From: Carassius auratus
Taxonomy: Eukaryota; Chordata; Actinopteri; Cypriniformes; Cyprinidae
Reading direction: 5' to 3'
Assembly: GCF_003368295.1 (NCBI RefSeq)
Contig: NC_039263.1
Span: forward strand, 5,108,269 to 5,172,268
Length of the DNA stretch: 64,000 nucleotides
Part shown: positions 12,395-23,146 of the stretch, piece by piece
How the letters are laid out: every line of letters starts with the position of its first letter
Position numbering within the stretch: position 1 is the stretch's first letter
The notes under the pieces: model-generated
Seen by the model: the letters and a program-made list of their open reading frames with translations, nothing else
Database searches by the model: none
What the model was told of the DNA's origin: nothing
Position numbers and translations under genes: made by a program

Positions 12395-13640
12395 TATTAG
12401 AATGTTTGAATTTTTGAATGTTAATTTGTCTTAGCCATTTACCATTATTATATAAATAAAGACATAGAAAATACAATTTACCAATTTGTATGGCATACCA
12501 ATACAGTGATATATTAATAGCGTAATAGAAAGTTATATATGATTCTTAATTTAAAGCAGCAAGCAAGATCATTTTAAAGTTCTATTTCTGCCATGCCACT
12601 GGACCTTACGCTTGGCAAAAATGTCGAGCAGTTCCCAGTGAGAACTGAAAGCACTTTAGCCAGCTGCTAACCAAGTGTCCTCAGAGAGAGACTTTCTGCT
12701 AAACTGAATTAGATGAGCGGCTGAAGAAAACTCGTGTTTTTGAGGTTACCTCGTATTTCTGCTGTAGTTCATTTGTTTAAGCTCATACAAGACGTGCCCT
12801 GACATGGACAATTTAATGACCTTTGCACTTACTGCTCTGTTGTTGTCCATAGTTGTGCTGAAACATGTTTAGACAGGAACGCAAAGGCGATTCTAAATCA
12901 GTTGTTAAGAGCAGGGAGCCGTTCAGAGCCCTCGGGCCACAGGCACATCAGGTCATGCAAGGACTTGTGGGTAAATGTGCTGCTCCAGCCACTGTGTAGA
13001 AGACTAAGGCTGCATCCCAATAGCCATACTTCCCTACTATATAGAAGGCAAACAGTATGTGAAAAGAGTAATATGTCTGAATTAGCAGTGTTCATAAAAC
13101 AGTAGGCTTAAAAAACCTACTACCAGATTCCGATGTACACTTTATTATCCCAGGAGGCCACAGGAAAGTTGTGAATGGCAGAATGGTAGGAGACGACGAC
13201 AAGATGAGGAATGTAGCATGTCCGGATTATATTTTCACACACATGCATATTCTATACTGTACAGCAAAGTTTAATGGTAACAAAGGGATTCCAGAATAAC
13301 TTTTTTTTTTTTTTTTTTTTTTTTTGGGACATTGATGAAACAACACATTTTGTGATAAAATAAATCATAAAATCATACACTGTCAGTGAAACTCTCAAAG
13401 CTCTTTAAATATGGTGATTTTATTATAAATACAATGATTTTCTGGTGGACCCCCAACTTAATACATGATATTAAAACATGATAGATCAATACTGTATAGT
13501 TATGCCACATAATGTCAACAAATAGAAAAGTCAACCAGTTACTTATTATTAGGTCAATTAATGTGTTCTTAGCCCCAATTAACTGCAGTGCCAAATATTA
13601 TATTTTTACATATTCTTCAGTTATAGAATTATTATTGAAT
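12395..13640. other. Intergenic, no gene recognised
   Basis: No gene is supported. A nuclear-receptor-like DR1 word, TGACCTTTGCACTT, sits at 12817-12830 (weak evidence on its own). A 25-bp poly(T) lies at 13301-13325. The overlapping open frames at 12898-13105 are unconvincing. Confidence 0.45.
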
Positions 13641-13649
13641 TACCTTAAA

Positions 13650-13760
13650 CCACATGTGTCAAACTCCGGTCCTGGAGGGTTTCTGGCCAGCAAAAAGTAG
13701 CCCCAAACAGCTTCAAAACACCTGCCTGGAAGTTAGTAATGCTGAAGACCTAAAATCAGG
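13650..13760. repeat. Dispersed teleost repeat fragment (TGTCAAACTCCGGTCCTGGAGG)
   Basis: The segment GTCAAACTCCGGTCCTGGAG followed by AACACCTGCCTGGAAG is a wording I recognise from a very common teleost repeat. Only about 110 bp is present and termini are not resolved. Confidence 0.5.
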
Positions 13761-13961
13761 CTGCGTCTCACTCAGCTCCCTAATTCAGTAGTCAGGTCAC
13801 TGATCAGGGATTCGGAAATTTTAAGTGTCGTCTAAAACAAATTTTTGTTCCCTGAAAAATTTCACATCGCACCACAAAACCAGGGAACCTAAACTTAACC
13901 TATCCCTAATCTCAACGCTCACTATACTGCCTTCCTGAAAATTATGTCAGGAGCCAACTCA

Positions 13962-14142
<181 letters not shown>

Positions 14143-14146
14143 AATA

Positions 14147-14324
14147 TAATAGTATTTAGATTTTTTTGCACCCTCAGATTCCAGATTCCAGATTTTCAAA
14201 TAGTTATATCTCGGCCAAATATTGTCCAATTATAATAAACCTCTATGGAAAGCTTATTTATTCAGCTTAAAGATGATGTATCGAAAAAATTACACGAAGG
14301 ATTTTGTGATCTAGGGTCACATAT
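14147..14324 (+). repeat. MITE right half, (C)AGGGTCACATAT terminus
   Basis: The words TTTAGATTTTTTTGCACCCT, CAGATTCCAGATTCCAGATT, GCCAAATATTGTC and terminal CTAGGGTCACATATG match the right half of the element at 39420-39830. Its left half has been replaced by the adjoining microsatellite. Confidence 0.75.
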
Positions 14325-14580
14325 GTTGGCATAAAAAGTCAGCATTTAAAATTAATATTCAGCTGAAATGTTGTAAGGATATGTAACAGTAAACAGTGCA
14401 ACCGTTTTTAAAGTGATGTTCTACAATGTTGTACGTTGACCCTGTACATAGTCATGTTGCCAAAATATTATGATCCAGTGTCCCAGTGTGTAGTGATTCA
14501 ATGTTTTTGTACTGGTTTAGAATAGAATCAAATGCTCCTTTGACCTTACATTTAAATCCTAAAAGCCTTTGCAGAATGTA

Positions 14581-15763
14581 CAGGTGCTTTTCAATCAATT
14601 AGAATGTCAAGAATGAAATGTTCATTTATTTCAGTAATTCAAATCAAATTGGGAAACTCATTTATTAAATAAATTCTATGCACGTAGACTAAAAACCCAC
14701 CAATCTCAACTAATTAGAATACTTCATAAAACCAATAAAAATAAAAAAAAAAAAAAAACATTTAGTCATGTGTTGGGCTTCTGGAAAGTATGTTCATTTA
14801 CTGTACATGTACTCAATACTTGGTAAGGGCTCCTTTTGCTTTAATTACTTCCTCAATTCAGCGTGGCATGGAGGTGATCAGTTTGTGGCACTGCTGAGGT
14901 GTCCGAAGCCCAGGTTTCTTTGACAGTGGTCTTCAGCTCATCTGCATTGTTTGGTCTCTTGTTTCTCATTTTCCTCTTGACAATAGCCCATAGATTCTCT
15001 CTGGGGTTCAGGTCTGGTGAGTTTGCTGGCCAGTCAAGTACACAAACACCATGGTCATTTTACCAACTTTTGGTGCTTTTGGCAGTGTGGGCAGGTGCCA
15101 AATCCTGCTGGAAAATGAAATCAGCATCTTCAAAAAGCTGGTCAGCAGAAGGAAGCATGAAGTGCTCCAAGATTTCTTGGTAAACAGGTGCAGTGACTTT
15201 GGTTTCCAAAAAAAACACAATGGACCAACACCAGCAGATGACATTGCACCCCAAATCATCTCAGACTGTGGAAACTTAACACTAGACTTCAAGCAACTTG
15301 GGCTATGAACTTCTCCATGCTTCCTCCTGACTCTAGGACCTTGGTTTCCAAATGAAATACAAAACTTGCTATCATCTGAAAAGAGGACTCTGGACCACTA
15401 GGCAACAGTCCATTTCTTCCATTTAGCCCAGGTAAGATACCTTTCTGTTAACATGCTTTGATACAGCACTCTGTTAACAGCCAGCTTATTGGTAATTCAT
15501 TTTTGCACTCCTTGTCAATGACTGTCAGAGACCATTTTGAAGGCTCAGGAAACCTTTGCAGGTGTTTTGAGTTGATTAGCTGATTGGTATGTCAATTTTG
15601 TAAAATGTGAGCCAAAATCATCACAATTAAAAGAACCAAAGACTTAGACTACTTCAGTCTGTGTGCATTGAATTTAATACATGAGTTTCACAATTTGAGT
15701 TGAATTATTGAAATAAATCAACTTTTCCTCGACATTCTAATTGAGTCTATTGAGAAGCACCTG
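14581..15763 (-). mobile_element. Tc1/mariner-type element with long inverted ends and TA target duplication
   Basis: The element starts CAGGTGCTTTTCAATC and ends GATTGAGAAGCACCTG-like sequence (TGAGAAGCACCTG), flanked on both sides by TA (14579-14580 and 15764-15765), the Tc1/mariner target duplication. The terminal inverted repeats are long: similarity runs through AATTAGAATGTC, TTCATTTATTTCA and GAAACTCAT-type words for about 120 bp at each end. A degenerate transposase remnant lies inside on the minus strand. At 1183 bp it is shorter than an intact autonomous copy, as expected for an internally deleted one. Confidence 0.9.
14850..15420 (-). pseudogene. Tc1/mariner transposase remnant, frameshifted and truncated
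   Basis: Minus-strand frames carry transposase motifs split between phases. The frame at 15008-15292 begins with SSVKFPQSEMIWGAMSSAGV. The frame at 15060-15254 carries VYQEILEHFMLPSADQL and FIFQQDLAPAHTAKS, the block holding the second catalytic aspartate of the DDE/DDD triad. Further down, antisense sequence at 14900-15030 still encodes the SPDLNPIENLW-type region in fragments. The N-terminal DNA-binding part is largely missing. Several frame breaks mean it is not functional. Confidence 0.85.
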
Positions 15764-15765
15764 TA

Positions 15766-16515
15766 TTGCATAGTGCATTTTGTTAGCAATAGCCTAAATT
15801 TACAGTAAAGATCCATATGGCTAACAGTAAGTCTACCTGTACCGCGTTTCCAAATATAAACTTTTAATGCTTAATTTATCTACATCTTCCATCACACATA
15901 GAGAAAATAACTTATAGCGTTCAAATTGTTTGATTAACATTCAGTGCTGCTGCTATAGGCTGGGGTAGGGATTTGCCACCATGTGTTTGTTTCTTTCTCC
16001 AAAGATTCAAGATTCAAGTGTGGGGCCTGACCCAAGAGAACAAGCCCCCGGCTTCAGCGTTTCGTTCATCCGCTGAGATATCGAACTGAATCTATATGTG
16101 CCATTATACAGCAAGCAAGGCAGAACAAAAAGCCCTAGGGAGGTTCTCTACCCCCAAATTAGCGACCATTGAAGGCTGCATTACGGAAGAGTGCATAATC
16201 AGCCTTCAAGAGTGCTTAGTGCAACACTGACCAATAATAGAGTCAAACATACACACGCATATGCAAAAGAGCAGCGATTCTCAACTGGTTTTGCTTCAGG
16301 AGCCTGATTTTACATTGCTCATGGTGCCTAATGTAAGGCAAGGCAAGGCAAGGCATGGCCTAAAGTATTAAAACTGTTTATCATACTAAAATGGTCAATT
16401 TTAGAAATAACTTAGTCAAACTGATTGCGTAATATGCAATTCTTATCCTATTTGAGGATGGTTGGGGTTTGGGTGATGTTCCTTTTTTATGCCTTTTCTA
16501 ATAAATTTTATTATT
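15766..16515. other. Intergenic, no gene recognised
   Basis: No gene or RNA is recognised. A short AAGGC pentamer repeat (about four copies) lies near 16337-16356. Confidence 0.5.
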
Positions 16516-16750
16516 TAACATCAAAATAATGAGGAAACTTTAGCATAGTGACCAGTTCTCACTTTTAACTAGTTGCTTATTAAACATGCCTATTGTAGCA
16601 TGCATATTGGCTGCTTGTTAATTAATAAAGCACCTATTCTGCATGGCCATATTCTACATTCCTAATATCTAAATGTAACAACTACGTTACTAACTATTTA
16701 TAAGCAACAAAGTAGGAGTTTATTGAGGCAAAAGTTTATGGTTTGGACCT
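16516..16750 (+). repeat. Teleost MITE, orientation A
   Basis: The words CAGTTCTCACTTTTAACTAG, TTGCTTATTAAACATGCC, GCATATTGGCTGCTTGTTAA and AGGAGTTTATTGAGGCAAAA are typical of a common teleost MITE. A partial copy in the opposite orientation lies at 19085-19200. Confidence 0.65.
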
Positions 16751-18584
16751 TAAAATGTTTGACCAAATAATGCAGAGTTTAAGAGACTCCCCTCCTAAGG
16801 GGAAAAATGGTTCGCAATTAATCATAGTATTTAGCATTGATTTTCATTTATGTATTTTATTTTTTTATTTTTTGTAGGGTGCAGTTTGTGACCTATAACT
16901 GGTATGTACTACAACAGTGTATCTAAGTGTGCATGTTCTTTGTTCAGATATGTGTGACCTTCTCTATTATCAGGAATAATTTATGAAGTAATGCAAAAAT
17001 CCATGACTATATTTCCATGTTATCAAAATATGAAGTAATAGATAGGGCATATGAGACAAAACTTCTGTGTGCTGTTGATTAATCTGTGAAGAACTCGCTC
17101 AGTTTAGGCACTTACGTGAGTGAGGAGCAGCAGCTGTCCTCCAAATGCAGCAATCCCTGGATGTGATGTCCCTCCAGTCCCTAGACAGAGTCTCCTACAG
17201 CTGTTCCTTATGGGAAAACATTCCACAAGTGGAATGGACAGAAAGTGTCTACACCCCATGGGCAAACTGCTTTGGCAAGAATATACAACAGGTAAATATT
17301 TACATTTGGTACGGCATCATCATTGGTTCGCCCTCTAATGGCCAGACACTATTAGTAGCCACAGTGCTTATCTTCAAATTTTTAGGTTTACAATTCACTG
17401 CCTAATTATAAAAAAGTTTAATAACCCCCTTTTACAGCAGAATGTGCAGTCAATGATGTCGGGTGACATGCACCATATATAGTAACAGGCTCAGTGCATT
17501 TCATGCCAAAGCTCAGGGCTCAAATGCTGTACAGCCAGCCGGTCATTTTTGCAAAAACCTGACAGGGCTTGAAACTAATTATATTACAAGTACATACAAT
17601 ATTTTATCTTGCTATACTGCTTATTACAATGCTGCGTGCCATATATAACCAAATAATCAGCTTATGTTTTTACGCTGAAGAAAATCATTCAAATTCATCG
17701 TCCAGGACCCCTTGGTCTTGTCTTGTTATGATAATCACTTAACGAGGTTGCTGAGTAATGACAATGCAGTCAGTGAGTGATTGCCATTTGGTTATTATAG
17801 CAAAGTGTGGAAACCTCCTGTGGTCACTCATAGCATGCAGTACAGTATGAAATTAGCATGCATCTGTAAGCAGAGACCCTTATGGATTCCATATCTTTGG
17901 TCTTTTTTAATATATATATATAATTCAATTGACTGGTTTTGCTAAACAGATTTTTAAGGTGTCCAGGAAACTGTTTTATTGGGTTAGAATGCGCATTTGT
18001 GGTTATTGGAGCTATTATCTGACTAGCCTAATGTAGTCAGCAAGTAATATAATAGTCCAGTTTGAGGAATAGACCAAAAGTATGTTCTTATTCAGTGATA
18101 ATTTCTGAAATGTATTTCAAATTTAATTCATGCACTTTAAGTTGTCTGTGCTGGAGTAAAATTATACAATAAGGTACTTAGTAGTATTAATTATCAACAC
18201 CATGCACTTGAAGTAGCAGTTAGGACTAAGGCTAGTTGAATGCAATAATGCATAATTCATTGTTTGCTATAATAACTACAGGTAACATAACATGGAAACA
18301 AAAAAAGTGCTAACAATGATGTTTGTAGGAAGGCCAAACGGAGTAGTAAAAAAATGAAATGACGTGCTGTACACAACTTGCAGACTGCAAAAGCTGGTGG
18401 TTTATTGAAGGGTGTAGCATATTCATTTACAGGGAAGGACAAAACAAAAATAAATAAAAACTGCAGAAAAAATAATTAAAACAGCAACATTGTGCTAATT
18501 TGGCTAAAGCAATTGGCCCAACCATAAGCAGAACTGAATAAACGCAAAGCAAGCCTATTTAAAGGCTTAAGCCCCACTTACAGG
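16751..18584. other. Intergenic, no gene recognised
   Basis: No supported gene. A short open stretch at 17145-17291 ends at CAACAG followed by GTAAAT, which looks like a splice donor, but the peptide has no recognised homology and no partner exon was found. Confidence 0.4.
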
Positions 18585-18589
18585 ACAAA

Positions 18590-19060
18590 AATCCTCCAAC
18601 AAAAATCAACCATATAGGTCTTTTGTGCAAGCACCTTATTACGACCTATATTTACGTTTTAAAGTTAAGCACACTCTAGCAAGTGTAAAAATAATGAGAA
18701 TATTGTTTTGCGTCTGTCGTACCAATCAAAATTGACTTTTTGCACCCATCTCACAGTAATTTGTATATATTTTACTAGGAGGGTTATTCGCTCGAATGAC
18801 CACACCTAAACCTACACCTCACAATTTATGATTTATAGAGCATTTACATTTTAGGAGCATGTGCGTTCTTTGGGATTGAACCCAAGATCGCATGATTACA
18901 TATCGTCGTATAACACAATACCATACCAACTGCACTACATGAAACCCGAATTATAGCGCAAATAAAAGACTACAAAACATTAATATGAAAACGTCCTGTT
19001 GCCGATAGGGGCACAATTGTAATAAACACTCTGATGGGTCGTATTTCAGGAATTTGGAGA
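18590..19060 (-). repeat. Repeat containing a tRNA-derived (SINE-like) head
   Basis: Read on the minus strand, 18939-18921 gives TGTAGTGCAGTTGGTATGG, close to a tRNA A-box region. Bases 18883-18872 give GGGTTCAATCCC, which fits the B-box. The spacing of about 40-50 bp suits an internal RNA polymerase III promoter. No good cloverleaf is visible, so this is a tRNA-derived repeat rather than a working tRNA gene. The outer limits of the element are approximate. Confidence 0.6.
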
Positions 19061-19084
19061 AACGTCCTATTGAACATATTGGTT

Positions 19085-19200
19085 GGAGGACAGGTTGGGA
19101 TTAAGGCATCTAAAATATGTGCTTTACTGTATAAGTACTAATACACAGCCAATATACCAGTAATATGCATGTTAATAAGTAATTAGTTAATAGTAAAAAA
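19085..19200 (-). repeat. Teleost MITE, partial copy in orientation opposite to 16516-16750
   Basis: AAATATGTGCTTTACTGTAT, AATACACAGCCAATATACCA and GTTAATAAGTAATTAGTTAA are diverged reverse-complement versions of words in the copy at 16516-16750. An A-run follows at 19196. Confidence 0.55.
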
Positions 19201-22200
19201 AAAAAAAAGGTTATTATTTGTACTATAAATAAAAATGTAAATAAAGTGTTCAAATTTCCTTAGGGATTTTCCCCCTTCCTATAGAGCTTCCCATTGCAGC
19301 ACTTCCTTTAGTTTGACATAAGGAATATGACTTACGGTAGAGGCAACATTCATGCCCGCCATGTTAGTGTGACATAAGTGTAACTCTAACCAACTGTACA
19401 ACACACACACACCCACTGCATGGCTATTTATATCCTAATATCATGGCAAGTATTTTATCTTACAGAGTTTAATTGACCTTACAGGGGGGCGCAGGCACAC
19501 CAGGACAAAGCGGCAGTAAGATTAATGCAGCAGAGTGTTCAATGGGCTGGTGTTGAGGACTCTCAGAGGACTCTGTATGCTGAGTCTATACATTGCCAAG
19601 ACTTGTCTCGCAGGCTCTTTAGTGAAGGTGGACGTCCCTGCCCTGTTGCTCTGGTCGGAGGCCCTGTGTCCCAAGCTTCCGACTGCATGGGCGTCTTATC
19701 GGAGGGACAGCCCATGCTTCTTTTGTCATTGTCAGTGTTGACATTACCTCTTTCGTCCATCCTTTTGTTTTGGTTTTAATTACACGTCGGACGATGAAGA
19801 GCCTGTCAGTGTATTTTTGTCTGGAGAGCATGCTAGTGTTTGGGACTCCATTGTTGTTGTGAAGCTTGAACAGATTAGCTTTTCACCATAATCAGTAGGA
19901 AGTGCATTTTTTAAAGCACTATCGAGCTTCTCTGCTGTCTAAGAGCAACAATAACAATGCAACAATGCTTTTTATGACTTGAAGTCTAACATTTCGTTGC
20001 CTAGAAAGAATGTGATAAAGTACCTTAACATACATAAGCTAAGAATTTGCCATGTCAAGACTCGACTGCAACAAGACAGAAGTGCAGGATGAAGTGTGGA
20101 TAGTTCTTCACCGCTGGAATAGGTAAAGATAGCCGACAAGTCTTTAAACAATAGAGTAGGCAATTAAACATAAGGAGATTGTTTAAAATATATACATTTA
20201 TTACAAAATTGAGTTTTCCGTTTAGTAGCAGCATGTGCAAAGCTAAAAATCTGACTGTGGATACAAAATGGTAACAAAATAATATTGCATTGCTTGTTGT
20301 ACCACATTGCATGGTAGTTTCAGAGCAAACTGTCCACTTTCTGATACTAAATAACATGTTTAATTTTCTCATAAACATGACTGTGGCAGTGTTTTATTAC
20401 GTTGTTTGTTGATAGTGTTAACTAAAAGTGTTAATAAAAGCAAATGTGAGATAAAAACACATTTTGTAAATCAGCAACATCATTTTTTGCTTCCTTATAC
20501 AAAGCTTTCAGCTCTTTTGTATTGTGTTGTGACTAGTATTTATAGATCATGCAAGCATTAAAATATATTAGTTTATAAATCTTGCATGGTAGAAGTGTTT
20601 TGCGGTCCTAACATACTGTAGTTATGTGCAAGGAACCATACAAAAAGCTTAAAATAATTCAAATGTAAACTTAAATACAACAATCAAAATAAAAACACTT
20701 AATACCTTCATGTCATGTGACCACTTCTATAATATGTTAAGATATCATGTAATCATTAAAAAAATAACTGTAGCCTGATTACAGGTATTTTAAAATGGAA
20801 TGTAATCTAATTACCATTACTTATTTATTTTTTTGGAATTTGATTACATATTCCAAATGATTACATGTAATCATTTACTTCTCAGCACTGTATATATTAT
20901 GAAAGAAATATGAATAAAAATATGTAGTTGCACATACCTAGCACAAAAGCATTTCACATTCTCAAATAATTCAATGTTTCTGTGTTACGTGCATCTACAC
21001 AATGGCTAGGGGCACGCTTTTGGACATAGATGCAGTACAACATGCAATCTCTCTCTATCTGTCTTGCTTGATCTCATCGCTTCTGTTAAACCCTCCCCTT
21101 CCTATCTGTGACCATGCCATGCTTAAATGTCACTGAACATGTGGTCTGTTTGGTCACCATTATTGGCTTATAAAAGCAGAGATATGTTCAGAAACATTTC
21201 TGTCCTCCCCACGTGTTTCCTATCTGTCACTCTCTTCTGCTCTCCTCATCTGTATGCTTGTGGGGACGGCCGGCCGGAGACTTCTTTGTGTAATCCATCC
21301 CTGCTCTGCATTGCTTGTCAAATTAATGAGTCATCAGTCACCAGGTATTAAGGACTGAGAAGGCCTTAAGTGTCTGTCCCCTCCTCCTTTATTCACTGTT
21401 CCATCAAAGCATCCATCCCTTCCATCAGTCCTAGTGTGGGACCTGGTCACGTCAATGCTCAATATTGATGATGAAAGTAGTTACTGAATATGATTCAAAC
21501 ATAGAAACTGATCCTAACTCATGTCTCTAATTCACCAATTCATGTAATAATGAGATTTGCCAGAAACTGGCATTTTAGGGTCATACACAATGGGATACTG
21601 GCTCATTTCAAGGAGTAGCTGTCAGACATGTCCAAAGGTGAGTGTTGATTGAGTAACCTTTAGCTCATATCATACCCATATTACTTCTATGTCAATGGTA
21701 TTCTAAAAAGATATGACTTGGAATCATACACAAATACTCAGTATAATACCAAGTCTCTATATTGCTGATTGCTTTGCTTTCCTATTGTTAAAGTGTTCTG
21801 GTTGCTAGTCCGTATATTGTTAGGGGCGCACTACTGATGCTTTTAGTGCATTACTATTGGTAGTTTGGTAGTGTATTCTGGGTGATTGCTATTACATTGC
21901 CTGGCTCTTGCTAGGGTGCTACTAAATGGTTTCTTACTGGTCAAAGTCAAAAGAGGTACAAGGTAAGAGGTCTTTATAATCCTGATGTCTTTCTGCTATT
22001 ATTTATATGTCTGATCAATTAGTAAGATCATGGTATGACACGTTTTATCTGGGAAAAAATTACAATAATGGTGATTCTTTGCTTTGCAAGAACTACTGAA
22101 TAAACAGAACCCAAAATCCCCACATAATTCCTCACTGCCAGCTTTTGTGTGTCTCTCTGGGTCCATGCCCTCCCATTCCTGTCTCGCACCACCCCCACCC

Positions 22201-22655
22201 TCCACCCCGTGCTTCATAACGCCTGCGGAGAAATGTGAAAAACATGTCATCACTGAGCAACGTCTCCAAATATAACCAAGCTCACACTACAGACAGATGC
22301 AGCAGCAGATACGGGAGGGCCTGCGCTCGCATTTGTTTGACCTCGTAGAAAGTCTCGACCATGGATTCCTAATACACAACCAAAACACATTTCCACTCTG
22401 TGAAATATTCCCAGTCCAATGTGATGTCCAGGGTCCTTAGTCAACAGATGATGCGATATCCTCCAGCTGTGGATACAACTGCAATTGTAATCGCATGACT
22501 GTGCACAAAGTGAACAGGGATTATTTATAGCCCATCTGTTTAACTTGGGTCTCCAATGTGAGTCCTCATATAATGCAAGGGACAATTTTGCGGACAAAGT
22601 TAAACTCAGGTGATAATATCCACAATGGGTGTCATAGGATAGCTCAAATGCTACA
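19201..22655. other. Intergenic, no gene recognised
   Basis: No gene is supported. Bases 19480-19790 are GC-richer and open in several frames, without a recognised domain. Bases 20768-20890 (GATTACAGGTATTTTAAAAT through TACATGTAATCATTTACTTC, then CTCAGCACTG) resemble the end of a common teleost hAT-like repeat also seen flanking 39420-39830. The minus-strand 137-codon frame at 22250-22663 shows no domain. Confidence 0.45.
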
Positions 22656-23137
22656 GATAACACTCTAAAAAATGGTGCTATATAGTACTAATAGTGGTTA
22701 TTTGGCTCATAATGACCCATTTAAGTGCTTTATAGCACCAAATCTTGGTTTTTCAGTGGTTCTTCATTGGTTCTTTGGGATAACTGAGGTGCTATATAGC
22801 AACACTACCGTATACAGAACCTTTTCAGCCCCTGTATGGTTCTTCAGTGTATCTTTAGGGTGGTCAAGGTTCTACATGTATGTAGCACCACTGCTATACA
22901 AAGAACCTGTTAAGCCCTTTTAAATGTTCTTTATTAGCCAAAGAACCACTCTAGGTGCTGTTTAGCACCATTTTTTATTGAAAAAATAAATTGCAAAATG
23001 GCACCTCTTATGGGGTATACATAGCACCATTTGACAAAGGAGCTGTAGAGGACCTTTAAAGATATGGTGGTTAGGGTTAGGGTTAGTGGTTCCCCTATGA
23101 TTATGAGCGAAGAGCCACTTTTTTAGAGTGCATGTTG
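22656..23137. repeat. MITE with CACTCTAAAAAA inverted ends
   Basis: The left end has CACTCTAAAAAATGG (from 22661) and the right end CCACTTTTTTAGAGTG (to 23130), so the termini are inverted repeats. The interior repeats the words GGTTCTT, TAGCACCA and AAGAACC. The 9-mer AATGCTACA occurs at 22647-22655 and again at 23138-23146, a possible target-site duplication, although five to seven bases separate it from the clear inverted ends. A short GGTTAGGGTTAGGGTTAG run lies near 23070. Confidence 0.75.
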
Positions 23138-23146
23138 AATGCTACA

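Noticed and set aside
12817..12830. DR1 nuclear-receptor site TGACCTTTGCACTT
   Set aside because: A single motif in intergenic DNA with no supporting context; such words occur often by chance.
17145..17291. Possible exon ending in CAACAG|GTAAAT
   Set aside because: The peptide is not recognised and no upstream acceptor-linked or downstream partner exon was found.
18860..18942. Functional tRNA gene on the minus strand
   Set aside because: A- and B-box-like words are present, but no acceptor stem or cloverleaf can be paired; better explained as a SINE-type tRNA-derived head.
19525..19831. Several overlapping open frames of 65-84 codons
   Set aside because: All frames and both strands are open over a GC-richer patch; none has a recognisable motif.
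22250..22663. Minus-strand open frame of 137 codons
   Set aside because: No domain, signal peptide or family resemblance; composition like the surroundings; its 5' end overlaps the edge of a MITE.
23070..23092. GGGTTA repeats as an interstitial telomere
   Set aside because: Only about three units inside a MITE; similar words occur in other MITEs here (33390, 42450), so this is repeat sequence rather than a telomere relic.
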